A stretch of DNA of 21,419 nucleotides from Duncaniella sp. (lineage in GTDB: Bacteria; Bacteroidota; Bacteroidia; Bacteroidales; Muribaculaceae). The translations under genes and the position numbers were made by a program. Shown piece after piece: positions 15,251 to 21,387 of the stretch. How positions within the stretch are numbered: position 1 is the first letter of the stretch; the number at the start of each line of letters is the position of its first letter. The DNA lies in assembly GCA_029052375.1 (NCBI GenBank), contig JAIDJD010000100.1, positions 1-21,419 of the forward strand, written 5' to 3'. The notes below the pieces were generated by a model. That model saw only the letters and a list, made by a program, of their open reading frames with translations. It did no database searches and had not been told where the DNA came from.

Positions 15251-15661
15251 TTAAACAGAGAGCGAGACCAATTCTTTGCCGAGGCGGTTCAAGGCACACA
15301 CAATCTTCTCGGCCTGCTTGGGGCGTGGTTTCGAACGTCCTGCGGCGTAGTGCCACAGCTGACGCTGATTGACGCCTGTGATATATTGCAGGGCAGCGAA
15401 AGAGAAGATGTTCTGATAGTGTGCGAGCAGACTTTGAACATCAAATTTGTAGGAGAGCTCAAGGTCGTGGGCCGAGAGAATCTCAGGGTATGGATCGCCG
15501 TCAGCGATGGCACAGCTGACATAGAAGTCAATGCTCTCGCGCACGTAGTTTTCAAACCCGTCGAACTCTCCTTCATATGCCACGACCCATCCGGGCATAA
15601 GGTCGCATGAGGCGCTATACCCGTCTGGTGTCTTGGATGTGTTGATAGTCAATCGGTGCAT
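15251..15661 (-). CDS. hicB: HicB-family antitoxin / repressor
   Basis: Antitoxin of the HicA mRNA interferase, expected also to bind its own promoter. The product has 136 residues. Residues 1-60 carry the HicB partial RNase H-like fold (TPDGYSASCDLMPGWVVAYE, FDGFENYVRESIDFYV). Residues about 75-136 form an XRE-type helix-turn-helix (FAALQYITGVNQRQLWHYAA followed by GRSKPRPKQAEKIVCALN). It lies downstream of hicA on the same strand but 127 bp away, with two terminator-like hairpins in the gap, which is unusual because the two genes normally abut. Base composition is less GC-rich than neighbouring genes, consistent with mobility. Confidence 0.85.
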   Translation of the reverse strand: MHRLTINTSKTPDGYSASCDLMPGWVVAYEGEFDGFENYVRESIDFYVSCAIADGDPYPEILSAHDLELSYKFDVQSLLAHYQNIFSFAALQYITGVNQRQLWHYAAGRSKPRPKQAEKIVCALNRLGKELVSLSV

Positions 15662-15687
15662 ATAATGTTATAACAATTTTCTTTGAA

Positions 15688-15718
15688 AAATAGCGCGGGC
15701 GCGGAACCCGCGCTATTT
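15688..15718 (-). terminator. Strong hairpin upstream of hicB
   Basis: AAATAGCGCGGG at 15688-15699 pairs with CCCGCGCTATTT at 15707-15718 (12 bp, 7-nt loop). On the minus strand TT follows directly, giving a terminator-like T-run. It sits 27 bp upstream of the hicB ATG and could alternatively be an attenuator or operator. Confidence 0.6.
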
Positions 15719-15748
15719 GTCCGAATCAAAAAAGACAACTTGAAAGTT

Positions 15749-15783
15749 AAAAAAAGAGAGGGAGTCAGAGAGGACTCCCTCTC
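15749..15783 (-). terminator. Rho-independent terminator directly after hicA
   Basis: GAGAGGGAGTC at 15756-15766 pairs with GACTCCCTCTC at 15773-15783 (6-nt loop). On the minus strand seven T's follow (A run at 15749-15755). It begins five bases past the hicA stop codon. Confidence 0.85.
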
Positions 15784-15788
15784 TGATG

Positions 15789-15986
15789 TCAGAACTTTAG
15801 GCCGGATTGTTTCTCCACACTGGCAAGCTCACTGCCGTAGATGTCCGAGGAAGGTTTCCCGTTCAGGGTGACTTTCCCCGGTTTATTGGGGTGTTTGAGT
15901 TGCCTGTGACTTCCTTGTGTGGCGACAATCCTCCAGCCGTCTGCCAACAGTGCTTTGAGCACTGCGCTGGTTTTTAAAACTTTCAT
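15789..15986 (-). CDS. hicA: HicA-family mRNA interferase toxin
   Basis: Small RNA-cleaving toxin of 65 residues, the normal size. The family's dsRBD-like fold and catalytic histidine are visible in WRIVATQGSHRQLKHPNKPG (GSH at residues 25-27), followed by KVTLNGKPSSDIYGSELASV. The ATG at 15986 is preceded by a textbook Bacteroidetes promoter (16015-16046). The toxin gene comes first, then a strong terminator, then the antitoxin gene. No frameshift or missing motif is seen, so the toxin looks intact. The short size and clear motif make another identity unlikely. Confidence 0.88.
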   Translation of the reverse strand: MKVLKTSAVLKALLADGWRIVATQGSHRQLKHPNKPGKVTLNGKPSSDIYGSELASVEKQSGLKF

Positions 15987-16014
15987 GTCAATGTTCTCTT
16001 TTAATTGGACATTG

Positions 16015-16046
16015 CAAAAGTAGTAATTCTACTATTATATGCCAAA
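16015..16046 (-). promoter_or_regulatory. hicA promoter with embedded inverted repeat
   Basis: On the minus strand TTTG (complement of 16043-16046), exactly 20 bp, then TACTTTTG (complement of 16015-16022). Between the two elements lies TAGTA-ATTC-TACTA (16021-16034), a likely HicB operator site; that assignment is inference. Confidence 0.75.
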
Positions 16047-16054
16047 TTTTTTTG

Positions 16055-16092
16055 TGAAAAAATCCACAATGCCTGGCGGGATTGTGGATTTT
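16055..16092 (-). terminator. Terminator of the glycosyltransferase gene
   Basis: AAAATCCACAAT at 16059-16070 pairs with ATTGTGGATTTT at 16081-16092 (12 bp, 10-nt loop). On the minus strand TTTTTTC follows. It is about 24 nt past the gene's stop and just upstream of the hicA promoter. Confidence 0.82.
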
Positions 16093-16115
16093 GGGCTCTG
16101 TCTAATGCAGACAGA

Positions 16116-16847
16116 CTATTTGATTTTCAGATACAGCTCTATCAGGCTGAGGGCGAGGGTGTGGCGGAGTTTCTGGAGGAGGGGGATGTGGGCGAGGTTT
16201 CTTTTGATGCGGGTCTCCTCGCGGGCGGTGAGTGGCGAGGTCTTGAACCGGCGCCATGCCGAGGGTCTGACCTCAAATCCGTCCGTGCGGTCTTCCGTTA
16301 TGCAGAGCGGGACGGGGGTCTCGACTAGCGTGCGGCCGTCCATTGCCTGCATCTCTATCAGCGTATGGTCCGGCTCGCGCTCGCCGGGAAATGTCTGTGG
16401 GATAATGGCCCGGCGCAGAAGGTCGGTGCGGAGGGCCGAAATCTTTTCGCGCCCCGGCTCCATGCTGCTGGCGAGGGCCACGGGGCCGCGCACTCCGGCG
16501 CAGTGGTCTCCGGAGCGTCCGCGCCAGGCCGTGAGGATGGCCTCCACGCCGTCGTCGGGCATGAAGCGGTCGGGCTCGACGCATACGGCGAGCTCGCCCT
16601 CGGCCACGGCATATCCTGCGGCGAGCGAGGCGCACCTGCCTACGTGGTCAAGAGATATGAGCCTGACGGGTATGCGCCGCTGGGCCGCGAGGGTGTCCGC
16701 GAGCCGTCGGGTGTAGTCTGTCGAGCCGTCGTCTGCGATAATCCATTCGAAGTCGAGGCAGGTCTGCGTAGCGAGGCTCTCGTAGAGCATTCTCAGGTGG
16801 TCCGCGCTGTTGTGTGCGGGTGTGATGATGGTGAGTGTGGGGGCCAT
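16116..16847 (-). CDS. Family 2 glycosyltransferase
   Basis: Cytoplasmic GT-A fold transferase that would move a sugar from a nucleotide donor to an unknown acceptor; 243 residues from ATG 16847 (MAPTLTIITPAHNSADHLRM). The longer frame to 16937 was rejected because a TACTTTTG promoter box lies at 16855-16862, inside that extension. Motifs: TIITPAHNSADHLRMLYESL at the N-terminus, FEWIIADDGSTDYTRRLADT near 40, and AVAEGELAVCVEPDRFMPDD near 80-100, where the usual DxD is replaced by EPD. The C-terminus is helical and ends IELYLKIK. It is short for a GT2, and no other sugar genes are nearby, so the acceptor cannot be guessed. It is divergent from the portal-like cluster. Confidence 0.85.
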   Translation of the reverse strand: MAPTLTIITPAHNSADHLRMLYESLATQTCLDFEWIIADDGSTDYTRRLADTLAAQRRIPVRLISLDHVGRCASLAAGYAVAEGELAVCVEPDRFMPDDGVEAILTAWRGRSGDHCAGVRGPVALASSMEPGREKISALRTDLLRRAIIPQTFPGEREPDHTLIEMQAMDGRTLVETPVPLCITEDRTDGFEVRPSAWRRFKTSPLTAREETRIKRNLAHIPLLQKLRHTLALSLIELYLKIK

Positions 16848-16854
16848 GATGGTG

Positions 16855-16862
16855 CAAAAGTA
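16855..16862 (-). promoter_or_regulatory. -7 box of the glycosyltransferase gene
   Basis: TACTTTTG on the minus strand, seven bases from the ATG at 16847, so the transcript has almost no leader. No TTTG is seen 20 bp upstream. This box decided the start codon. Confidence 0.5.
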
Positions 16863-16880
16863 ACCAAAAAAATCCATATT

Positions 16881-16907
16881 CGGCGCCATCGCACTGTACG
16901 GGCGCCG
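16881..16907. promoter_or_regulatory. Inverted repeat between divergent promoters
   Basis: CGGCGCC (16881-16887), 13 bp, GGCGCCG (16901-16907). It lies between the glycosyltransferase -7 box and the TAACTTTG at 16917-16924 of the portal cluster. It is a candidate shared operator, but short arms of this composition can occur by chance. Confidence 0.3.
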
Positions 16908-16916
16908 CCGCGGAGG

Positions 16917-16924
16917 TAACTTTG
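16917..16924 (+). promoter_or_regulatory. -7 box of the portal-like cluster
   Basis: TAACTTTG fits TAnnTTTG. The transcript would start near 16930, giving a CA-rich leader of about 40 nt before the ATG at 16974. No convincing -33 element. Confidence 0.45.
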
Positions 16925-16973
16925 TGCTGTTTTCCATTCGATGTCACACACACACAAACACCCCAAGGACACT

Positions 16974-17507
16974 ATGATACTGCATCTCACATCCGAACAG
17001 ATGCTCGAACGGTGGCGCGTCCACCGCGGGCTCTATCCGCTTGCAGGCCCAGAGATGGTCTCGGCCTCGCTCCCCGATACGCTCGACGCCGTGCTGCAGG
17101 CCGAGATCGAGGCCTGGTATGACGGCATTCTTGCGACGGCCCCTGCCTCCAAGCTCGCTCCAGCCGAGATTGCCGGCTCTATAACGCTCGAGGCCACCGA
17201 GCCTTCGGGCGGACACATCTTCTCACTGCCCGAGGGCGTGGTAAGGCTGGTCTCGGTGCGTCTCGACGGCTGGGACTGCGACGCCCGCATCATCGCCGAC
17301 CCGTGCTCGGCCGAGGCGCGTATGCAGCGCCACCGCTTCACCCGCGCCACGGCCTCGGCCCCTGTGGCTGTGCTGCATCCCGGCGGCGTAGTCTCGCTCT
17401 ATCCCTATGTCAAGAGCCGGCGCGCCCTGTCGGTAAGGGTTGTGGGCCGCACAGACAGCCTCTATCACTTCGACGACTCGCTCCTGCCCATGCCCGAGGA
17501 GCTATGA
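16974..17507 (+). CDS. Unknown protein upstream of the portal-like gene (possible head-completion protein)
   Basis: The product has 177 residues and I do not recognise the family. It opens with two helices (MILHLTSEQMLERWRVHRGL, AVLQAEIEAWYDGILATAP) and continues as a beta-rich domain (IFSLPEGVVRLVSVRLDGWD ... LSVRVVGRTDSLYHFDDSLL). No signal peptide. I prefer ATG 16974 over 16941 because the CACACACACA leader before it matches the leader before the next gene. Position immediately upstream of a portal-like gene, size and helix-plus-beta layout would suit a head-tail connector or adaptor, but that rests on context only. Base composition matches the host, so if phage-derived it is old. Confidence 0.65.
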   Translation: MILHLTSEQMLERWRVHRGLYPLAGPEMVSASLPDTLDAVLQAEIEAWYDGILATAPASKLAPAEIAGSITLEATEPSGGHIFSLPEGVVRLVSVRLDGWDCDARIIADPCSAEARMQRHRFTRATASAPVAVLHPGGVVSLYPYVKSRRALSVRVVGRTDSLYHFDDSLLPMPEEL

Positions 17508-17549
17508 ATATAACCATCACACACACACCAGGAAAGACACACATACACC

Positions 17550-18851
17550 ATGACACCATTCCATCAAGCCCGCGAGGCCTGGGAGGCCGCCTCTGACCTC
17601 CGCACCACCCGCAGTGTGCTCAAGCAGTATGCCTACGGACGCCAGTGGGACGCCCTGCGCCGTTCGGTGGCCCACGGCCTGGCCGCCCCCTCGAAGTTCG
17701 AGGAGGCGCATCTGCGCAATTCCCGGCCGCCCATCACCAGCAATCTGATACGCTCTCTCATCAAGACCGTGGTAGGCCGTTTCAGGCTCGGCCTCTCTGA
17801 GGAGCGGCGCGACGAGGCTCCCTCGGCCTCAGAGCTGCGCATACGGCGCGCCAACCGCCTGGACGAGCTCGACGCCCGCGCCCTCGAGGAGTTTCTCATC
17901 TCGGGGTGTGCCATACAGCGCGTCACGCTCGAACGCCGTTTCGACGGCACGGAGGTGTGGGTGGACAACGTCAACCCCTCGCGTTTTTTCTGCAACCGTT
18001 TCATGGATCCCCGCGGGTCTGACATCCGCCTGATAGGTATGCTGCACGATATGTCGCTGGCCGAGATGTGCCTGCGCTTCGGCCACGGCTCGCGCCGCCG
18101 CCACCGCGACCTGGGTGCCATCTTCTCGCGCGGACGCGGCGGGGTGCATCAGGGCAGTGTGGCGCGCCTGGCCTCGGAGGTGGCCGAGACAGACTTTGCC
18201 ACACCCTCCGACCCCTCGCTGTGCCGCATAGTCGAGGTGTGGACTCTCGAGATAGACAAGCGCAAGGGCCCGGTATGGGTATGCCGCTACTACAGCCCCG
18301 AGGGCGAGCTGATAGACACCACGCCGTCGCCCTTCGCCCACCGCAGCCATCCCTTTGTGGTGACGCTCTATCCGCTGACAGACGGCGAGGTGCACCCCTT
18401 CATCGAGGATGTCATAGACCGCCAGAGACACATCAATATGCTCATCTCCAACATGGACCAGATACTGGCCCACAGCGCCAAGGGGGTGCTGCTCTTCCCG
18501 ACAGACGCCCTGCCCGAGGGGACCGATATGCGCCTGGCCACAGACCTGTGGGGCAATCCGGGCGGCGTCATACCCATCAATCCCAATGCGTCGCGCCTCC
18601 CCTCCGAGGTGGCGCCCGCGGGCCACACGCAGGCTCCGGCCCAGCTGCTCGAGCTCGACCTGAGGCTCTTCCAGCAGATATCGGGCGTCAGCGGGGCCCT
18701 GCTCGGGCAGGCATCGTCGGGCTACACCACGTCTACGCTCTATCAGGCCCAGGCAGACAATGCCGTCATCGCGCTGAGGGATATCTTCGACACGTTCGCC
18801 TCGTTCCGCGAGGCGCGCACGGCAAAGGCTCTGGCCATAACCCGAAACTGA
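17550..18851 (+). CDS. Phage portal-like protein
   Basis: Resembles portal proteins, the dodecameric ring through which phage DNA enters the capsid; 433 residues. Portal-like signs: an N-terminal helical stretch with Y-x-x-G-Q-W-D (residues about 24-40), PITSNLIRSLIKTVVGRFRL near 65-85, DELDARALEEFLISGCAIQR near 108-128, VDNVNPSRFFCNRFMDPRGS near 145, LIGMLHDMSLAEMC near 160, PFIEDVIDRQRHINMLISNM near 285-305, and ISGVSGALLGQASSGYTTST near 375-395. It ends soon after (ALAITRN), much shorter than P22- or crAss-like portals of 700 or more, so the C-terminal barrel is absent. No terminase or capsid gene is adjacent. The family call is from memory of motifs. Confidence 0.65.
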   Translation: MTPFHQAREAWEAASDLRTTRSVLKQYAYGRQWDALRRSVAHGLAAPSKFEEAHLRNSRPPITSNLIRSLIKTVVGRFRLGLSEERRDEAPSASELRIRRANRLDELDARALEEFLISGCAIQRVTLERRFDGTEVWVDNVNPSRFFCNRFMDPRGSDIRLIGMLHDMSLAEMCLRFGHGSRRRHRDLGAIFSRGRGGVHQGSVARLASEVAETDFATPSDPSLCRIVEVWTLEIDKRKGPVWVCRYYSPEGELIDTTPSPFAHRSHPFVVTLYPLTDGEVHPFIEDVIDRQRHINMLISNMDQILAHSAKGVLLFPTDALPEGTDMRLATDLWGNPGGVIPINPNASRLPSEVAPAGHTQAPAQLLELDLRLFQQISGVSGALLGQASSGYTTSTLYQAQADNAVIALRDIFDTFASFREARTAKALAITRN

Positions 18852-18913
18852 CGGGCCGGGATGTTTCAGTCTTTTTAACACGTCTGTGCCATTGTTTTTC
18901 ATACCCTGTATGG

Positions 18914-18921
18914 TAATTTTG
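18914..18921 (+). promoter_or_regulatory. Candidate -7 box upstream of the 126-residue gene
   Basis: TAATTTTG fits TAnnTTTG. ATTG at 18891-18894, 19 bp upstream, is a one-mismatch -33. The 131-bp gap after the portal-like gene is AT-rich, unlike its surroundings, consistent with a promoter region. Confidence 0.45.
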
Positions 18922-18982
18922 CCAATGCAAACAATGGTAAAAACACCTTTTTGACAATCGACTTTTCCAACGCTATTCCGCT

Positions 18983-19363
18983 ATGATGAACCTTATCGAC
19001 ACACGCAACCGCCACTTCATCACCCGCTGCCGCCAGATAATGCTCGACACCCCCGCAGGCGAGCCTATCTCGCGCGAGAATGTGGCCCGCCGGGCGGCCA
19101 TGAGCCCGGCCCCCTGCTATTACTGCACCTACGAGTACGCGCTGAGGATGCTCAGGGTGCTGCGCCACGGCCGCCTCCCCCTGCGCAACGACCGCCGCCG
19201 GGCTATGTTTGAGGAGATAGACGCCAGGGTGGCGCGCCTTCAGGAGCTGCGCCCAGGCACGTCGCTGCCTACAGCCCTTGCCCATGTGCTGGCCGAGGGG
19301 CGCGCCTCGCAGTATTTCATCTCGCCTGCCACGGCGCTGTCTCTGGCCGAACGTCTCCGCTGA
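18983..19363 (+). CDS. Unknown small basic helical protein of the portal-like cluster
   Basis: The product has 126 residues and I do not recognise it. It is rich in Arg and predicted helical, with no signal peptide. The segment GEPISRENVARRAAMSPAPC (residues about 26-45) followed by YYCTYEYALRMLRVLRHG could be a helix-turn-helix, and the basic character suits nucleic-acid binding; this is inference. ATG could be at 18983 or 18986 (MMNLID). It probably has its own promoter and is 40 bp upstream of the next gene, so the two are likely co-transcribed. It could be a regulator of the cluster or a phage-derived structural protein. Confidence 0.6.
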   Translation: MMNLIDTRNRHFITRCRQIMLDTPAGEPISRENVARRAAMSPAPCYYCTYEYALRMLRVLRHGRLPLRNDRRRAMFEEIDARVARLQELRPGTSLPTALAHVLAEGRASQYFISPATALSLAERLR

Positions 19364-19403
19364 GCGCCCTCCATCACGTCCAACAACCAATGCCTATTTT
19401 GCC

Positions 19404-19910
19404 ATGCACTTTGTATTGTCTTCAGACCGCATCATAGAACTGGCCCGCGCCCTTGCGGCCTTCCGTGCCCTCAGCGGCGGCGATGACGCCTCGGCGGCGC
19501 GCTCTGCTGTTCTCGATCCTCTGCTCGACCCTGAGAGGCGCGAGATATTCGACACCGCCGTGCGCCATGCCTTTGCCCGCGTGGTGCTGAGGCTGATAGG
19601 AGATGTCAGGGTAGGGGTGCTCGACGCCGAGGATGGCTCGGGGCCTCCCAAGGACATAGCCACGCTCGGCTATCAGCCACCCATGATGACCCTCGACCTC
19701 GAGACGCCCGAGGGTCTGCCCGAGGCGGCCTCGTGGGCCATACGCCGCGCTCTCGAGGAGGCCATCGCCCTCCTGGCCCTCGCAAGCCTCGCGGGCGCCT
19801 CCACGCTCCCCTCAGCTCTCCTCCTCGCCCGCGAGTGGGAGACCAAAGCCCTCGCGGCCCTCACCTCCGTCCCCTCACACCTCGCCCCCGCGCCTTATGT
19901 GAGAGATTGA
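19404..19910 (+). CDS. Unknown protein, last gene of the portal-like cluster
   Basis: The product has 168 residues from ATG 19404 (MHFVLSSDRIIELARALAAF). The frame extending back to 19278 overlaps the previous gene and was not used. Helical N-terminus with RREIFDTAVRHAFARVVLRL (residues about 40-60), a central strand-rich part (YQPPMMTLDLETPEGL near 95) and an Ala/Leu-rich C-terminal helix pair (SWAIRRALEEAIALLALASL). No signal peptide or catalytic motif. The layout resembles small structural proteins near portals in Bacteroidetes prophages, but I cannot name a family. A hairpin follows at 19960. Confidence 0.6.
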   Translation: MHFVLSSDRIIELARALAAFRALSGGDDASAARSAVLDPLLDPERREIFDTAVRHAFARVVLRLIGDVRVGVLDAEDGSGPPKDIATLGYQPPMMTLDLETPEGLPEAASWAIRRALEEAIALLALASLAGASTLPSALLLAREWETKALAALTSVPSHLAPAPYVRD

Positions 19911-19959
19911 GAGATATGTTGGGGGTCGAAGCCCCTCAGGACACAGCCACAGACGACAA

Positions 19960-19993
19960 GCGGGCAACAGCTCTGAGAATAGCTGTTGCCCGC
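19960..19993. terminator. Hairpin between convergent genes
   Basis: GCGGGCAACAGCT (19960-19972), 8-nt loop, AGCTGTTGCCCGC (19981-19993): a perfect 13-bp stem between the portal-like cluster and the lipoprotein gene. Neither side has a T-tract, so intrinsic termination is uncertain, but the position suits a two-way terminator. Confidence 0.55.
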
Positions 19994-20029
19994 ATATGTA
20001 TATGTCAGGCTGTATGTCGGAGGGCGATA

Positions 20030-20824
20030 TCAGAGGGTGATGCCGAGCAACTTGGCCACATGACCAATTGTGCCACTATAATAGTCCTCAGAATCAGATT
20101 CGTAATAATCACCGGTGCTGAGAAATACGTAGGCACTGCCGTAATATTCGTACATCTCACGGAGCATATTCTCCGCTCCGTCGAATACCGAACCATAGAA
20201 CCGGCTGTTGGAATCATCATATGTCTGGTCGGTGAAAGAGTAGGCAAAATACTCCTGGTAATCTTTATACGAAGAATTAAGCACAAACTGCGAGTCATTA
20301 AAGGCTTCTATATCTACTTTTGTTCCATATAAAGAAGAACCATTTCCGTAATTGTGAAGATTGAAGCCGGTGTAAATGTACTGGTTGCAGACGGCTCCGA
20401 ATTTCTTTTCGCAATAGACTTTCCATCCATTATAAAGAACATGTAAGACATAATCGTCTTTGTCGGCCCACTGCCAATATTCATTGTAGAGATATCCGTC
20501 ATGTGCATAGCCACGCTTCTTCTCCACTTCTTCGGGGTCGGCAGGATAGAAATACCACTTATCCTCTTGGGTAACCACCCCCATATTTCCGTAAGTCTTA
20601 TCGGTATGTTTATATTTGCCTCTGTATTCGAATACCTTGAAGAAATTGCCTTTGCGAAAATCTCTTTGCATAGTGGGAGTATTTTCACCAAAGTCCGGCG
20701 CGGCCACCTCGTTGGGATCGGGCTCCGGCTTGGGGTCGGGCTCGTCCTTGTCGTCGCAGGCCGAGAAGCAAAGCATCATGACCATAGCCGACATGAGCAT
20801 AGCTAAGAATCGTTTAAGTTTCAT
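20030..20824 (-). CDS. Secreted lipoprotein, Tyr/Asp-rich, function unknown
   Basis: The product has 264 residues from ATG 20824 (MKLKRFLAMLMSAMVMMLCF). The longer frame to 20911 would run through the promoter. The signal peptide ends in a lipobox, CFSAC, with the lipid-bearing Cys at about residue 23. An acidic/proline spacer follows (DDKDEPDPKPEPDPNE), typical of Bacteroidales surface-exposed lipoproteins. The mature part is rich in Tyr, Asp and Gly (EDKWYFYPADPEEVEKKRGY, YGSAYVFLSTGDYYESDSED), without a family I recognise. It is clearly AT-richer than the genes to its left, suggesting recent acquisition or a different selective history. Confidence 0.82.
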   Translation of the reverse strand: MKLKRFLAMLMSAMVMMLCFSACDDKDEPDPKPEPDPNEVAAPDFGENTPTMQRDFRKGNFFKVFEYRGKYKHTDKTYGNMGVVTQEDKWYFYPADPEEVEKKRGYAHDGYLYNEYWQWADKDDYVLHVLYNGWKVYCEKKFGAVCNQYIYTGFNLHNYGNGSSLYGTKVDIEAFNDSQFVLNSSYKDYQEYFAYSFTDQTYDDSNSRFYGSVFDGAENMLREMYEYYGSAYVFLSTGDYYESDSEDYYSGTIGHVAKLLGITL

Positions 20825-20868
20825 TTGCTTTTTTTGATTAATTGTGATACATCTGGTTAATTGTATTG

Positions 20869-20900
20869 CAAACTTGCAAAAAATATTTGAATTTTGCAAA
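20869..20900 (-). promoter_or_regulatory. Promoter of the lipoprotein gene
   Basis: Minus strand TTTG (complement of 20897-20900), exactly 20 bp, then CAAGTTTG (complement of 20869-20876), one mismatch from TAnnTTTG. It would leave a leader of about 40 nt. Confidence 0.5.
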
Positions 20901-20962
20901 TATTGCATCATAAATTAATAATTATTCCACGTGATGAATGAATTGTATAGTGTTGTCTTTTA

Positions 20963-21322
20963 CTAAAGCGTTACTTCCGCTTGCCAGTGTTCCGACAAGA
21001 TTTGAACCGATATCGATCCGTCTGACCGGATGCCCTCAACTGTCGGACAGGATGAATCAGACATTCCGATCAACTGACCGTGGCGGTCATATACATGGAT
21101 ATCGAACGTGGATTCGTCTGAGCATTGAACTTCTACTGTCTCTGCCAAGGTGTCATAGATTACCGTGATAACAGGTAAAGACTGTGGGCCTCTTATCTGA
21201 CCGTAGCTCGTTTCATGTGCTGTGGGCTGAGCCTTTACAATATTCGTTCTTGTATCATCAGCACTGGCATCAATCGTCAAAAGAGACAAAAACAGGCAGA
21301 TTAGAAATGTGATTTTTCTCAT
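20963..21322 (-). CDS. Small secreted DUF3244-like protein
   Basis: The product has 119 residues. Residues 1-21 (MRKITFLICLFLSLLTIDAS, then A) are a signal peptide. The remainder is one small beta-sandwich-like domain: IRGPQSLPVITVIYDTLAET, VEVQCSDESTFDIHVYDRHG, then ISVQILSEHWQAEVTL at the end. The pattern R-G-P-x-S-L-P-V followed by a strand and a D-x-x-G turn resembles the DUF3244 family of short secreted Bacteroides proteins of unknown role; this is from memory. It has a clear promoter of its own and lies 139 bp upstream of the lipoprotein gene on the same strand. It is AT-richer than the rest of the window. Confidence 0.78.
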   Translation of the reverse strand: MRKITFLICLFLSLLTIDASADDTRTNIVKAQPTAHETSYGQIRGPQSLPVITVIYDTLAETVEVQCSDESTFDIHVYDRHGQLIGMSDSSCPTVEGIRSDGSISVQILSEHWQAEVTL

Positions 21323-21355
21323 TTTTTTGTTGGTTGATTAGCGTTGGTTTTCGTA

Positions 21356-21387
21356 CAAAGTTAGGCGAAAATCGGTTTTAATCCAAA
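21356..21387 (-). promoter_or_regulatory. Promoter of the DUF3244-like gene
   Basis: Minus strand TTTG (complement of 21384-21387), exactly 20 bp, then TAACTTTG (complement of 21356-21363): a perfect TTTG-N20-TAnnTTTG. The start codon is 33 nt downstream. Confidence 0.8.

Noticed and set aside
17829..18902. 357-codon minus-strand frame across the portal-like gene
   Set aside because: Arg/His/Gly-rich shadow of the plus-strand gene, with no recognisable domain or promoter.
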